This document shows positions 18,414 to 27,489 of a DNA stretch of 64,000 bases, piece after piece. The DNA lies in assembly GCF_035917275.1 (NCBI RefSeq), contig NZ_CP108509.1, positions 1 through 64,000 on the forward strand, read 5' to 3'. A program made the translations under genes and the position numbers. The DNA comes from Streptomyces sp. NBC_01237. Its GTDB lineage: Bacteria > Actinomycetota > Actinomycetes > Streptomycetales > Streptomycetaceae. How positions within the stretch are numbered: position 1 is the stretch's first letter; every line of letters begins with the position of its first letter. The notes beneath the pieces were generated by a model. That model did not search any database. It was not told the origin of the DNA and saw only the letters and a program-made list of their open reading frames with translations.

Positions 18414-18467
18414 ACGGCACTGCACAGAGAGACCCCGGGCATCATCGCCCGGGGTCTCGTGCTGTCG
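18414..18467. terminator. strong hairpin terminator with conserved flanks (copy 2)
   Basis: A perfect 12-bp stem (18429-18440 with 18447-18458) has the same flanks, ACGGCACTGCACAGAGAG and CTCGTGCTGTC, as the hairpin at 9389-9441. It separates the genes at 18481-18925 and 17573-18259, both on the minus strand. Confidence 0.75.
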
Positions 18468-18480
18468 GGAACCGCACGCA

Positions 18481-18925
18481 CTACGGGGCGCTGTCCGGGG
18501 TGCCCGGGAAGCTCAGACGGCCGAGTGTATCCAGCAGATGGGCGACGTGGCCGGGCTCCGGGGCACCCTGGGCCGCTGCGGCCGTGGTGAGGATGTCCTG
18601 CCGGATCTCCGGCGGTGCCTCCCGCCAGTGGGCCACCAGCTGATCGAGGCGTGCGGTATCGCCCGGCTCCGGGGCGGGCTGCGTCCCATCAGATTTCCTC
18701 CGGCCTGAGGTCCCGGACCCAGCGCCACCGGCCTGTCGTATCGGGTGCGTACAGCTCCACGTCGGTCGTCGTGTCGTCCACCACCTCACCGTACGAGGCA
18801 GACACCCCCACAGGTGAGCAATCCAGCCAGAAGGCAGGTCCGGAGCGGTCCGGCACCCAGGGAGTGCCGCCGCTTCCGGAAACCCGCCACACCACTGGTG
18901 TGCCGCACAGGGGCCGCGGCTTCAT
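18481..18925 (-). pseudogene. small hypothetical gene split by one extra base
   Basis: From ATG 18925 the frame encodes 78 residues, ending VRDLRPEEI before TGA at 18689. Directly at that point a second frame with equal coding character continues as DGTQPAPEPGDTARLDQLV and runs to 18481. Removing one T in GAAATCTGATGGG joins the two into one protein of about 147 residues. The second frame has no start codon of its own. Either this is a real frameshift mutation, a sequencing error, or a programmed slip. The N-terminal half looks like a small beta domain and the C-terminal half is helical. Function unknown. Confidence 0.6.
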
Positions 18926-18952
18926 AGAACCGAATCGCTGCGCCGGAGTGGG

Positions 18953-20116
18953 GTGTTGGGATCGAATACAGGTATGCCTCCCACGCCTGCCCGCCCCCCG
19001 CGGTTACGCCGCACCACCCGTCTCACCGCCCGGACCTCCGTCGGCCTGGGAGCAGGCTCCACCCGGCCACCGGACACTCCCCCTCCTACCGAGGAGCGAC
19101 CGGAAGGTCTGGACTGGGCGCGGCGGATCGAGTTGTTCACGGTCGTGGTCGCGGCCGTCGTGGCGGTGGTGGGTCTGTGGTACTCGAACGTTCAGACCAG
19201 GCAGGCCAATGAGCAGGCCCAGCAGGCTAACGCCCAGGCGCGGGATGACCGGGCGCTGGCCAAGGAGGGGCAGATCACCGACCGGTACACGGCAGCGGTG
19301 GGAAACCTCGGCGAGGACAAGGCGGACGTGCGGCTGGGCGGTATCTACGCCCTGCAGCGGATCATGCAGGACTCCCGCCGCGACCACCCCACCATCGCCC
19401 ACGTCCTCGCCGCCTACATCCGCACCCACGCCGCGAAACCCCCGGCCAAAGACCAGGACGTCGCGGCCGATGTCCACGCCGCCCTCACCGTCCTCGCCAC
19501 CCGGGACACAACCCGGGACGGCCCTTTCCTCCTTGATCTCCGCGCCGCCAAACTCCCCAACATCACCCTCGAATCCACAGCCGGATCAGCGGCGGTTCTG
19601 AGCTACGCGAACCTGCGCGGCGCAGACCTGACCGGCGCGAAGCTGCACGCGAAACTGATCGGCGCAGACTTGACCGGCGCGAAACTGAACGACGCGGACC
19701 TGGACGACGCGTACCTGAACAACGCGAACCTGCGCGGCGCGGACCTCAACGGCGCAGACCTGGACGACGCGAACCTGGACGGCGCGGACCTGCTGGGCGC
19801 GGACCTGCGCGGCGTGGACCTGGACGGCGCGAACCTCAACGGCGCGAACCTGAACAACGCGAAAATGAACGGTGCGTACCTGCAGCACACGGATCTGAAC
19901 AGCGCGGACCTGAGCGGCACGGACCTGAGCGACGCGGAACTGCTGGGCGCGGACCTGCGCAGTGCGAAACTGAACGACGCGAAACTTAACGGCGCGGACC
20001 TGCTGGGCGCGGACCTGCGCGGCGTGGACCTGCGCGGCGCGTTTGACCTGACGAGGGAGCAGGTTGAGGCAGCCGTCACTGACGGCGATACGCGGTTGCC
20101 TGCCGCGCTCCGGTAG
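18953..20116 (+). CDS. membrane-anchored pentapeptide-repeat protein
   Basis: The 387-residue protein has a Pro-rich N-terminus, one membrane helix (about residues 61-79), a coiled-coil rich in Gln and Ala (80-105) and the segment ITDRYTAAVGNLGEDKADVR that is shared by many Streptomyces pentapeptide membrane proteins. From about residue 215 to 363 it is an almost unbroken run of A(D/N)LxG pentapeptides, which form a right-handed quadrilateral beta helix. The start is uncertain: GTG 18953 has GGAG at 18945, and ATG 18974 is an alternative. Family members are usually uncharacterised; some soluble relatives mimic DNA and protect gyrase, but the membrane anchor argues for another role. Confidence 0.8.
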   Translation: MLGSNTGMPPTPARPPRLRRTTRLTARTSVGLGAGSTRPPDTPPPTEERPEGLDWARRIELFTVVVAAVVAVVGLWYSNVQTRQANEQAQQANAQARDDRALAKEGQITDRYTAAVGNLGEDKADVRLGGIYALQRIMQDSRRDHPTIAHVLAAYIRTHAAKPPAKDQDVAADVHAALTVLATRDTTRDGPFLLDLRAAKLPNITLESTAGSAAVLSYANLRGADLTGAKLHAKLIGADLTGAKLNDADLDDAYLNNANLRGADLNGADLDDANLDGADLLGADLRGVDLDGANLNGANLNNAKMNGAYLQHTDLNSADLSGTDLSDAELLGADLRSAKLNDAKLNGADLLGADLRGVDLRGAFDLTREQVEAAVTDGDTRLPAALR

Positions 20117-20517
20117 GCCCTGGCGGCTTCCCGCCCGCGTTGCCGGCCATCAGCCGCCCTGGCGGCCCGTGGGTCCGGGAGGGCGATGTGCCATGACCCT
20201 CCCGTCCCGGAGCCTCCGGCCAGGCCGGGCGCCGCCCTCGGCGACCACTGCCCCCGGCACGTCACACCCGTCACACCGGCCTGAACTCTGTTGTCCTCCG
20301 CCCGGCTTCGCCGCCTTCGGGAACCGGGGCGGTGTACGGGAGTACCGCACCACCTCACCGGACCAGCGCAGCAGCTGCTGTTCCTGGCCGGTGTACTTGC
20401 GCCTGACAGTAGAGGACACCACTGACAATCCAACCCGTCGGAGGGCTGAGCTGCGACGACAACGATCCTCGCCCGTGGCTTAGTGGTCGGCTCCGGAAAT
20501 CCCTCGGGGGGGGTGAC
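20117..20517. other. gene-free stretch
   Basis: About 400 bases after the pentapeptide gene. Open frames exist on both strands, but none has a credible ribosome site or recognisable sequence. No clear hairpin pair was found. Confidence 0.45.
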
Positions 20518-20796
20518 GTGAGGTCAGGTCATGTGTGGGTCCTGGATCGCCGTTTCGGGGTGCGGGGAAGCGGTCGGACGCGGCCGCGCACTCGGAGGAT
20601 CATCGTCCGGGAAGAGGACGGGCGCCTGGTCTGCAGTGCCTGCTATCAGCGGCTGAACCGCGGCGACCGTCCGCGGCACCAGTGCGTCGACTGCGGAGAG
20701 ATGAGGGCCGTCGACCGGCGCCGCCCCCGGGCACGGTGCGTGGCCTGGGAGCGGCGGGGCATGGGGTCTGCGGGTGCGAACTCAGGTCGAGCTTGA
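20518..20796 (+). CDS. possible small zinc-ribbon protein
   Basis: GTG 20518 gives 92 residues. The centre carries two CxxC pairs, CSAC and CVDC, about 20 residues apart (CSACYQRL and HQCVDCGEMR), a treble-clef or zinc-ribbon spacing. The sequence is very Arg-rich, which fits nucleic-acid binding or a fragment of a larger multi-knuckle protein of the type seen beside Streptomyces integrases. The G-rich stretch before the start could serve as a ribosome site. It may be only a fragment. Confidence 0.4.
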   Translation: MRSGHVWVLDRRFGVRGSGRTRPRTRRIIVREEDGRLVCSACYQRLNRGDRPRHQCVDCGEMRAVDRRRPRARCVAWERRGMGSAGANSGRA

Positions 20797-20889
20797 ATGG
20801 GTCCGGAGAAGTGGCGCATGGGCATCGGCGTATGTCATGTCCGCGTAGTCGGGCCCAGTCTGCGACCTCGGCGGCTCCGGCGTCGTCGG

Positions 20890-22083
20890 TCAGGCCGAGC
20901 GCAGGGCGTCTGTCGGGGACACCCTGGCTGCGCGCAGTGCCGGGTAGATTCCGGCGGCGGCCGCCACCAGTACCGACACCAGGGGGCCGGCGATGACCGT
21001 GTAGAGCGGGATGGAGGCGGGCCAGCCCTGTGCGAGGGCGTAGCCGTAGACCGCGAGGCCGCCGACGAACAGCCCGCCGACTCCTCCGATGAGGCCCATC
21101 AGTACGGCTTCGATGAGGAACTGGACGGCGATCTGGCCGCCTCGGGCGCCCAGCGCGCGGCGCAGTCCGACTTCGCCGCGGCGTTCCATCACTCCCACGA
21201 CCATGGTGTTGGCGATGCCGACGCCGCCTACGAGCAGGGCGACCGCGGCGAGGGCGAGGACGAGTCCGGTGAGGGAGTTCTTGGTCTCGGCCCGTGCTGT
21301 GTACAGGTCGGAAGGGCGGCTGACGGCGACCGTGCTCGGGTTGGCGGGGTCGGCGGTGGCTCCGGCAACGGTCTGTACGTCAGGGACGCGTTCGGGGTGG
21401 GCCCTGAGGTAGACCATGGCGGCGGTGCCGTCCGCGCCCAGGTGGGCGGTGGCCTCGGGCCAGCCGACCAGGGCGGCGGTGCCGAGCTCGGGTGCGAGCT
21501 CGTTCGGGGCCAGGATTCCGGTGACGACGAACCACTGTCCGCCCAGCCAGACCCGCTCACCCGGCGCGGTCACGCCGAGCCGGAGTGCGGCCTGGTCGCC
21601 GAGCACGGTCATCGGGAGGTTCTCGCTCGCTTTGTCCAGCCAGTGCCCGCTCCGCAGGGTGGCGTGCAGGACGTCGAGCAGGTTGAGCCGGGCGGCCAGC
21701 ACGGTGAGGCTGTTGGTCTGCTGTGGTGGGACCAGGTCGTTGCGGTAGACCTGGGCTTTGGTGGCTCCGGTCGCGGTGACCTGTTGTACGGGGGCGATGT
21801 TGGCGAGCATTTTCTCGGCCGTGGGCGGCAGCGGCACCGGTTTCTGGTCGGCGCCGTTGCCGGGGGCGACGGTGATCAGGTTGGAGCCGAGCCGGTCCAG
21901 GCGCTCCAGCAGGTGTGCCTGGTTGGAGGCGGAGATTCCGGTCACGGCGATGACGGCGGCGATGCCCAGGGAGATGCCGAGCGCGGACAGGGCGGAGCGC
22001 ATCTTGCGGGTGCGTGGTCCGATCATGCCGAGGCGCAGTGTGTCCGTCGGGCGTAGCCGGGTGCGTCGCAGGGGTGGCGTCAT
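20890..22083 (-). CDS. MacB/FtsX-type ABC transporter permease
   Basis: A 397-residue permease with the MacB layout: one membrane helix near the N-terminus (about 35-55), a large extracellular domain, then three helices between about 280 and 385 separated by the GVGIANTMVVGVMERRGEVG segment that is diagnostic of the FtsX/MacB core. The start overlaps the ATPase stop by four bases (ATGA). It is the last gene of a four-gene minus-strand operon (lipoprotein, adaptor, ATPase, permease). Such tripartite pumps use ATP to move peptides, macrolides or envelope substrates by mechanotransmission. Confidence 0.9.
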   Translation of the reverse strand: MTPPLRRTRLRPTDTLRLGMIGPRTRKMRSALSALGISLGIAAVIAVTGISASNQAHLLERLDRLGSNLITVAPGNGADQKPVPLPPTAEKMLANIAPVQQVTATGATKAQVYRNDLVPPQQTNSLTVLAARLNLLDVLHATLRSGHWLDKASENLPMTVLGDQAALRLGVTAPGERVWLGGQWFVVTGILAPNELAPELGTAALVGWPEATAHLGADGTAAMVYLRAHPERVPDVQTVAGATADPANPSTVAVSRPSDLYTARAETKNSLTGLVLALAAVALLVGGVGIANTMVVGVMERRGEVGLRRALGARGGQIAVQFLIEAVLMGLIGGVGGLFVGGLAVYGYALAQGWPASIPLYTVIAGPLVSVLVAAAAGIYPALRAARVSPTDALRSA

Positions 22084-22808
22084 CGGACAGCTCCTGCGGG
22101 GTGCGGGCCGCGTTCGTCGGAGTCGATGCGGCCGTCGTGGAGGGCGATTCGCCGGGGGAAGGAGGAGGCCAGCTCGCGGTCGTGGGTGATGACGACGACG
22201 GTGGTGCCGTTGGCGTTCAGGGTGCGCAGCAGCTCGACGACGGCGGTGCCGGAGACGCTGTCCAGGGCCCCGGTGGGTTCGTCGGCGAGCAGCAGTGCGG
22301 GGCGGCCGACGAGGGCGCGGGCGATGGCGACGCGCTGCTTCTCGCCACCGGAGAGCTGGTCGGGGTGGTGGCGGAGCCGGTGTCCGAGGCCCACTTCTCG
22401 CAGGGCTTCGGCGGCTCTGGAGCGCCGGAGTGAGGCGGGGACGCCGCTGTAGAGGAGGCCGGTGGCGACGTTCTCGACCGTGGTGAGCCCGGACAGCAGG
22501 AAGAACTGCTGGAAGACGAAGCCGATCCGGTGGGCGCGCAGGGCGGCCAGTTCGGGGTCGGAGAGCGCGGACAGGTCGCGTCGTTCGAAGTACAGATTTC
22601 CTGCAGTGGGCCGGTCGAGGGAGCCGAGCAGCGCGAGGAGGGTGGACTTGCCGGAGCCGGAGGGTCCGACGACGGCGAGGAGTTCTCCGGCTTCGACGGT
22701 GAGGTCGATGCCGTGCAGGATGCGCAGCGGCGGTGATCCCGGGTATTCCTTGGTGATGCCGGAGAGTTCCAGTACGGGTGTGCTGCAGGGTTGCTGAGGG
22801 GGCGTCAC
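22080..22808 (-). CDS. MacB/LolD-type ABC transporter ATPase
   Basis: A 242-residue ABC ATPase. Walker A GPSGSGKST is near residues 49-57, the signature LSGGEKQRVAIARAL near 151-165, and Walker B LLLADEPTGALDS follows. Spacing and sequence are of the LolD/MacB/FtsE group that pairs with MacB-type permeases. It overlaps the adaptor gene upstream and the permease gene downstream, so the three are translationally coupled. Confidence 0.93.
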   Translation of the reverse strand: MTPPQQPCSTPVLELSGITKEYPGSPPLRILHGIDLTVEAGELLAVVGPSGSGKSTLLALLGSLDRPTAGNLYFERRDLSALSDPELAALRAHRIGFVFQQFFLLSGLTTVENVATGLLYSGVPASLRRSRAAEALREVGLGHRLRHHPDQLSGGEKQRVAIARALVGRPALLLADEPTGALDSVSGTAVVELLRTLNANGTTVVVITHDRELASSFPRRIALHDGRIDSDERGPHPAGAVR

Positions 22809-23932
22809 TTCGGGATCACCACCTGGGCGTCGGCTTGGATGTCCCCGGTGATCTGCGCCTTGGCGTCGGCGACCAGTCCCAGCTGGATCCTGACCAGCCG
22901 GGTGGTGGCGCCGCTGACGACCTGGACTCCGTAGCCGCCGCCGTCCAGGGCGAGCAGCGCGGTGACGGGGACGATGAGCGCGTCGCTGACGGTCTCGCCG
23001 ACGACGGTGACGGTCACGGAGGAGGGCCCGGCCTGCTTGGCCTGCCGCTGGTGGTCCAGCGCGATGGTGACGGTGGTCTTGTCCGCGCCGTCTGAGCCGT
23101 TGTCCCCGCCGTCGCCGGTACCGCCGCGGACCAGTGAGCGAATGCGTCCGTCGATGGTGCTGCCGTCGGCCAGCTTCACTGTCACCCGGCCGTTGGGCTT
23201 GAACTGGGAGAGCTGGTTGTCGGCGGGCTGCGCGGTGGCGACCAGGTCGGTGCCGGACACGGTCATGACCGCGGTGGCCCCGAGGGCCGAGCCGAGCTGC
23301 GCGCCGAGCTGCTGCACCCGCACGGCCGCCTGCGGCAGCATGACGACACTGCCGAGCGATACCGTTCCCGTCTGCTTCTCACCGAGGGCCTTCTGCCAGC
23401 GCTTGACGGCGGTGACGGTGGCAGGGGTGAACTTCTGGTCGGCCGTCAGGCCGAGTCCGTCGGCATGGCCGAGCTTGATCAGGTTGCGTTTGAGCTGTTC
23501 GACGTCGGGTCCGTCACTGATGTCGGGGCCGAGGTCGCGCCACGTCGGCCGGTCCCCGGTGAGCAGCACCACGGGCCGTCCGTCGACCTCGTACAACTTC
23601 GCTCCCGCCTTGACGACGGCACCGACGGCGGGCAGGGCGGTGAGCGTTCCGTGGCCGGAGGCGATGACGGGAGTCGGGGTGCTGTAGCTGAGCGCGCCGC
23701 CGACCTGGATGCCGGTGGACAGCGAGCCCTTCTGCACCGCGACGGTGCCGTGGCCGACGGACGGCTTCGCGGAGGCGGTGCCGCGGTGTTCCCAGGGGCG
23801 CATCGCGGCGAGCGCACCCGAGCCGCCGAGCGCGGCGACCAGGACGAGCGCGACGACGACCTTACGGCTCCCCTTTCGCGCCGGGGCGGGCGAGGTGCCG
23901 TTGGGGGCGGTGGTCTCAACAGTGTGGCTCAT
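22805..23932 (-). CDS. efflux adaptor with peptidoglycan-binding-like domain
   Basis: ATG 23932, two bases after the lipoprotein stop, gives 375 residues. One N-terminal membrane helix (about 24-45, VVVALVLVAALGGSGALAAM) anchors it outside the membrane. Two beta stretches, GTVAVQKGSLSTGIQVGGAL near the N-terminus and ATTRLVRIQLGLVADAKAQI at the end, are typical of HlyD/MFP adaptors. Between them lies a peptidoglycan-binding-like domain (VEQLKRNLIKLGHADG...FTPATVTAVKRWQKALG). This layout is common for Gram-positive MacAB-like pumps. It bridges pump and cell wall. Confidence 0.85.
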   Translation of the reverse strand: MSHTVETTAPNGTSPAPARKGSRKVVVALVLVAALGGSGALAAMRPWEHRGTASAKPSVGHGTVAVQKGSLSTGIQVGGALSYSTPTPVIASGHGTLTALPAVGAVVKAGAKLYEVDGRPVVLLTGDRPTWRDLGPDISDGPDVEQLKRNLIKLGHADGLGLTADQKFTPATVTAVKRWQKALGEKQTGTVSLGSVVMLPQAAVRVQQLGAQLGSALGATAVMTVSGTDLVATAQPADNQLSQFKPNGRVTVKLADGSTIDGRIRSLVRGGTGDGGDNGSDGADKTTVTIALDHQRQAKQAGPSSVTVTVVGETVSDALIVPVTALLALDGGGYGVQVVSGATTRLVRIQLGLVADAKAQITGDIQADAQVVIPK

Positions 23933-23934
23933 GA

Positions 23935-24462
23935 TCACTGACCGATCGAGTAGCCGGGCATCGGGAGCTTGCCGCAGGCCGGCTGGATGGCGTCCCATTT
24001 GGCGTTGTTGAGAGATTTCGCCGGGAATATGAGGATGCCGGTCTTGGGGTCGGGGTCAGGGATGTCCGCGTAGCCGTGCTTCCGCGCGCACGCGACGAAG
24101 GCACGCGCTTGCTCGACGAACTTCTCGTTACCCTTCTGCTGGACCTGGTGGATGCCGGGGACCTTGGCGTCGCAGGCCTTGCTCGCCGTGTCGAGGCCGT
24201 TGGCCGAGCCGGGACTGTCGACACCGGCGGCTGGGAAGGTGATGTTGCCGTCCTTGTCCTGCTCGACGCTGGTCTGCCCCTGCTTGTGCATGCAGTCCAC
24301 CCAGGCCCGCCGGACCGCGTCGTCGTCCTGCGGCTTGCTCTTTCCCGCGCCGTCGCCCCCGGCCACGCTGGGCGCAGTGCCCTGTGAGGAGCAGCCGGTC
24401 ATCACCAGCGCCGCCGTCACGGCGGTCGCCACCAGTACGGTTCGTATGGTCTTGGTACGCAT
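23935..24462 (-). CDS. secreted lipoprotein of the efflux operon
   Basis: ATG 24462 follows GGGAG and gives 175 residues. The signal peptide ends in a lipobox, LVMTGC, with the lipid-carrying Cys near residue 24. The mature part has two internal repeats of the type WVDCMHKQGQTSV... and FVACARKHGYADIPDPDP, each with a conserved cysteine, and ends FPAKSLNNAKWDAIQPACGK. Similar lipoproteins accompany MacB-like pumps and OmpR-type two-component systems in Streptomyces and may sense or deliver the substrate. It is the first gene of the operon, divergent from the response regulator. Confidence 0.8.
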   Translation of the reverse strand: MRTKTIRTVLVATAVTAALVMTGCSSQGTAPSVAGGDGAGKSKPQDDDAVRRAWVDCMHKQGQTSVEQDKDGNITFPAAGVDSPGSANGLDTASKACDAKVPGIHQVQQKGNEKFVEQARAFVACARKHGYADIPDPDPKTGILIFPAKSLNNAKWDAIQPACGKLPMPGYSIGQ

Positions 24463-24542
24463 TTCGTGGTCTCCCTGCTGGATGTCGACATCGACCTCGG
24501 CATTTCTACGGACCGGCGAGTTACGCACCAGTGAGTGCGTGC

Positions 24543-24558
24543 CTAACCACCGGCTAAC
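24543..24558. promoter_or_regulatory. direct repeat CTAAC spaced by 11 bp in the divergent promoter
   Basis: CTAAC occurs at 24543-24547 and 24554-24558, one helical turn apart, between the divergent lipoprotein and response-regulator genes. OmpR-family regulators bind tandem direct repeats with this spacing, so this is a candidate operator for the adjacent response regulator. Confidence 0.45.
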
Positions 24559-24652
24559 GCCCGCCGAGGCATCGTTGACCAAGAAGGGCCAGGACAGGCC
24601 GGTACGGGGCAGGACAGCGCAGCGCAGGGCGCGGCGAGGGGAGTGGAGCAGA

Positions 24653-25309
24653 ATGCGAGTGCTGATCGTCGAGGACGAGGTGGACCTGGCCGCGATGCTC
24701 GCCGAGGGCCTGCGCGCCGAAGGCATGGTCTGCGACGTCGCCCACGACGGCGCCCGCGCGCTCGAAATGACGGCCGCCGCCGACTACGACGTCCTGCTCC
24801 TTGACCGGCACCTGCCCAAGCTGAGCGGGGACGCCGTCTGCCGGGCCCTGAACACAGCCGGCTACCCGGCCAGAATCCTGATGCTCACCGCCGCCGGATC
24901 CCTCGCCGACCTGGTCGACGGCCTCGGCCAGGGCGCCGACGACTACCTGGCCAAACCCTTCTCGTACCTGGAACTGATCGCCCGGCTGCGCGCGCTGGGC
25001 CGCCGCTCCCCTGCCGGCAGCAGTGCCACCGTGCTGAGCAGGCACGGCGTCAGCCTGGACACCGTGCGCAGGATCGCCGAACGCGACGGCCGGCCACTGA
25101 AGCTGACACCCAAGGAGCTCGGAGTGCTGGAACTGCTGCTGGCCGCGGACGGCGCCCCGGTCCACAGCGAGCAGCTGCGGGGCAGCCTGTGGGACGCAGC
25201 ACTGGCCCCGGCCACCACCGCCGTCCGGGTCACCGTCCACTCGCTGCGCCGCAAGCTCGGCGACCCACCACTGATCATCAACGACCCCGGCTACGGGTAC
25301 CGGCTGTGA
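24653..25309 (+). CDS. OmpR-family response regulator
   Basis: ATG 24653, behind a GGAG site, gives 218 residues. The receiver domain has the acidic pair ED at 7-8, phospho-acceptor Asp51 in LLLDRHLPKLSG and the Lys in YLAKPFSY. The C-terminal winged helix has the OmpR end pattern VTVHSLRRKLGDPP...GYGYRL. The stop overlaps the kinase start (GTGA), so the two are coupled. Its obvious target is the divergent efflux operon. Confidence 0.92.
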   Translation: MRVLIVEDEVDLAAMLAEGLRAEGMVCDVAHDGARALEMTAAADYDVLLLDRHLPKLSGDAVCRALNTAGYPARILMLTAAGSLADLVDGLGQGADDYLAKPFSYLELIARLRALGRRSPAGSSATVLSRHGVSLDTVRRIAERDGRPLKLTPKELGVLELLLAADGAPVHSEQLRGSLWDAALAPATTAVRVTVHSLRRKLGDPPLIINDPGYGYRL

Positions 25310-26553
25310 GCCGGGCCCGGACCGGTCGCCGCCTCTCGCTGCACGATCTGCCCCTGCGCGGCCGACTGACCCTGATGACCACGACGGTCTTCGCAGTCCT
25401 GGGCAGCGGGCTGCTCCTGCTGAACTGGCTGAGCGCCCGCCAACTCCTGAAAGACAACCGCCACCGCGTCGAACCCGAGAGCGTGCTCGCTCCCGCCCAG
25501 ACGGAGCCGATCCCCACCGCCACCCCGCAAGGCCCCTCGACCCCCGCCTCACTCACCAGTCCCGCACAGCGCTTCGAAGACTTCCAGCACACCGTCCTCA
25601 GCGATCTGCTGCTGCGCTCCCTGCTCCTGCTCGCCGTCTTCACCGCACTCGCCGGACTGCTCGCCTGGTGGGGCAGCAGCCGCTCACTGCACCGCCTCAG
25701 CCAGGTCACCGCGGCGGCCCGGCGCATCGGTACCGGCAGCACCCTGGACGAACGGCTCGGCCTGACCGGCCCGCGCGACGAGGTCCGCGAACTCGGCGAC
25801 ACCTTCGACACCATGCTCGACCGCCTGGACCGCAGCTTCACCGCCCAGCGCCGCTTCACCTCCCACGCCTCGCACGAACTGCGCACCCCGCTCACCCTCC
25901 AGCGCACCGCCCTGGAGATCCCACTCGCCCAAGGCCGGGTCCCGGCCGACCTGAGACCCGCCTTCCAACGGGCGCTGGACGCCAACGCCCGCAGCGAACG
26001 CCTGATCGCGGCACTGCTCACACTGGCACGCGGCGAGAGCACACAGCTGACGCCGCAACCGTTCGACCTGGAGGACGCCGCCAGGGACGCCTTGGCCGAC
26101 CTGGCCGACGAGGCCCGGACGGCAGGCATCCGGATCACCGCCGACCCAGAGCCCGCCCCGGTCGCGGGCGACCCCTCACTGCTCCGGCAGATCGCACTGA
26201 ACCTGCTGGCCAACGCTGTGCGGCATAATTACCGCGACGGCACGGCGACGGTGACCACCGGCACCCTCGGCGGCCTTGCCTTCATCGAAGTCGGCAACAC
26301 CGGCCCGGTATTGGCACAGGACGAAATCCCCGCCCTCTTCGAACCGTTCCAGCCCGGTCGGGAACACCGCAGCGACGGGACCGGGCTGGGACTGGCCGTG
26401 GTCCGGGCGATCACCCTGACCCACCACGGCGAGCTCACCGCCACCCCACGCCCCGGCGGCGGCCTCACTGTCCGAGTCGAACTGCCCACCACACACATGG
26501 AACAGGTCCCGCAGAGTCCGGCCTCTGAGAATCCAACGCTTCGGAACATCTGA
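25306..26553 (+). CDS. sensor histidine kinase
   Basis: GTG 25306 overlaps the regulator stop and gives 415 residues. Two membrane helices (about 20-43 and 102-127) enclose a short extracellular loop of about 60 residues rich in Pro and Thr. A HAMP region follows. The H-box SHASHELRTPLT has the phospho-His at 190, the N-box is LLANAVRHNY, and the G-box is GTGLGLAVVRAI. The short sensor loop suggests it detects membrane stress or the transporter itself, as in antimicrobial-peptide sensing systems. It pairs with the preceding regulator. Confidence 0.92.
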   Translation: MSRARTGRRLSLHDLPLRGRLTLMTTTVFAVLGSGLLLLNWLSARQLLKDNRHRVEPESVLAPAQTEPIPTATPQGPSTPASLTSPAQRFEDFQHTVLSDLLLRSLLLLAVFTALAGLLAWWGSSRSLHRLSQVTAAARRIGTGSTLDERLGLTGPRDEVRELGDTFDTMLDRLDRSFTAQRRFTSHASHELRTPLTLQRTALEIPLAQGRVPADLRPAFQRALDANARSERLIAALLTLARGESTQLTPQPFDLEDAARDALADLADEARTAGIRITADPEPAPVAGDPSLLRQIALNLLANAVRHNYRDGTATVTTGTLGGLAFIEVGNTGPVLAQDEIPALFEPFQPGREHRSDGTGLGLAVVRAITLTHHGELTATPRPGGGLTVRVELPTTHMEQVPQSPASENPTLRNI

Positions 26554-26690
26554 TCTCCGCCGGTACAAGGCGCGCGCTGTATCCCGAGTCGCTGACCAGA
26601 AAAGTCACTCTCAGTGTTCCGCATCGAGAGTATCCAGCGATATCGAGTCTTGCTCGCCACCAGCAGGCACCACATGGCCCCGTCGGCCGC

Positions 26691-27000
26691 TCATAGAGAC
26701 GGACGCCGGGTGGCCATCGGCTGCCGGAACGTCGCGCAGGTGAGAATGTCTGCTTTGCTGCACAGTAGGGCGTGTGCCATGAGCTGGTGGGCATGTTCGA
26801 GATCGATCACGCGTTGCTCGATCTCCCCGAGCTTGCTCCGGATCATCGCCTGCCTGCGCGGCCTCGGGCGGATAGCGTCGCCGTCCGCCCTGACGCTCGG
26901 GGCACGGGTGCAGCAACTCGTCCACTTCGGGCAACTGCTGGCTCTCGGCCGGGCATATCCCGCCCGACTGCACACCTGCGGCGCACTCCACGCCGGAGCC
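26691..27000 (-). pseudogene. remnant of a MerR-family regulator gene
   Basis: On the minus strand, MIRSKLGEIEQRVIDLEHAH followed by QLMAHALLCSKADILTCATF is the typical C-terminal helix and cysteine tail of MerR-family regulators. Just upstream in another frame is QLPEVDELLHPC, which matches the DNA-binding domain helix before it, so at least one frameshift separates them near 26875. The N-terminal HTH is not found. It is a decayed fragment. The last 100 bases before it and the 200 after it hold no other gene. Confidence 0.55.
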
Positions 27001-27207
27001 GCTCTCGCCAACCTCGTCGGGGTCGCTGAAAGCGCGCTGCTCACCTCGGGCCGCGCCGGCCTACGCGCTCGGCATCGAAATCGTCGCTGAACTCCAGCCA
27101 GCAGACGAAGGCACGGCACGTTCAGAGTCTCAGCTTGTTCTTTATGGTCTGATCCGCCTTGAGAGTGCGTGACGCGACCCGATCAGATGGTGAGTAGGGT
27201 CGTGGCC

Positions 27208-27483
27208 ATGACCAAGGGGACGGGGCGGCGGCCCGAGGTGAACCTGGACAGCGGCGTCGAGGACGTGACGCTGTCCATCCTGGAGTGGCTTGGCGAGCAG
27301 GGCGTCCATGCCATGATCCGGGTCGATGCGGAGCGCATGCGTGACGGTCAGCCGGCGTGGACATTTGCTGCTTCTGGTGGGCCGCTGGACGGTGGGATGA
27401 GGGCCGACGGGGCCTCGGTCGCCGAGTGTATGGGCAGGGCACTGCTTCGATTGCGCGAGGCCGGGCTGGCTGTTCCCTTCTGA
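27208..27483 (+). CDS. small hypothetical protein
   Basis: From ATG 27208 the protein has 91 residues, with alternative starts at 27187 and 27169. It contains a patterned helix-strand domain (VTLSILEWLGEQGVHAMIRV, GQPAWTFAASGGPL) and a helical end (SVAECMGRALLRLREAG). Proteins of this kind are frequent and uncharacterised in Streptomyces. It survives intact between a MerR remnant and a transposase remnant. Confidence 0.55.
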   Translation: MTKGTGRRPEVNLDSGVEDVTLSILEWLGEQGVHAMIRVDAERMRDGQPAWTFAASGGPLDGGMRADGASVAECMGRALLRLREAGLAVPF

Positions 27484-27489
27484 GGCTGG

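Noticed and set aside
20150..20428. 92-residue minus-strand open frame
   Set aside because: Starts at TTG without a ribosome site, has low-complexity composition and no recognisable pattern.
26614..27090. 158-residue plus-strand open frame after the histidine kinase
   Set aside because: It lies over the MerR-family remnant, which reads on the other strand with recognisable sequence.
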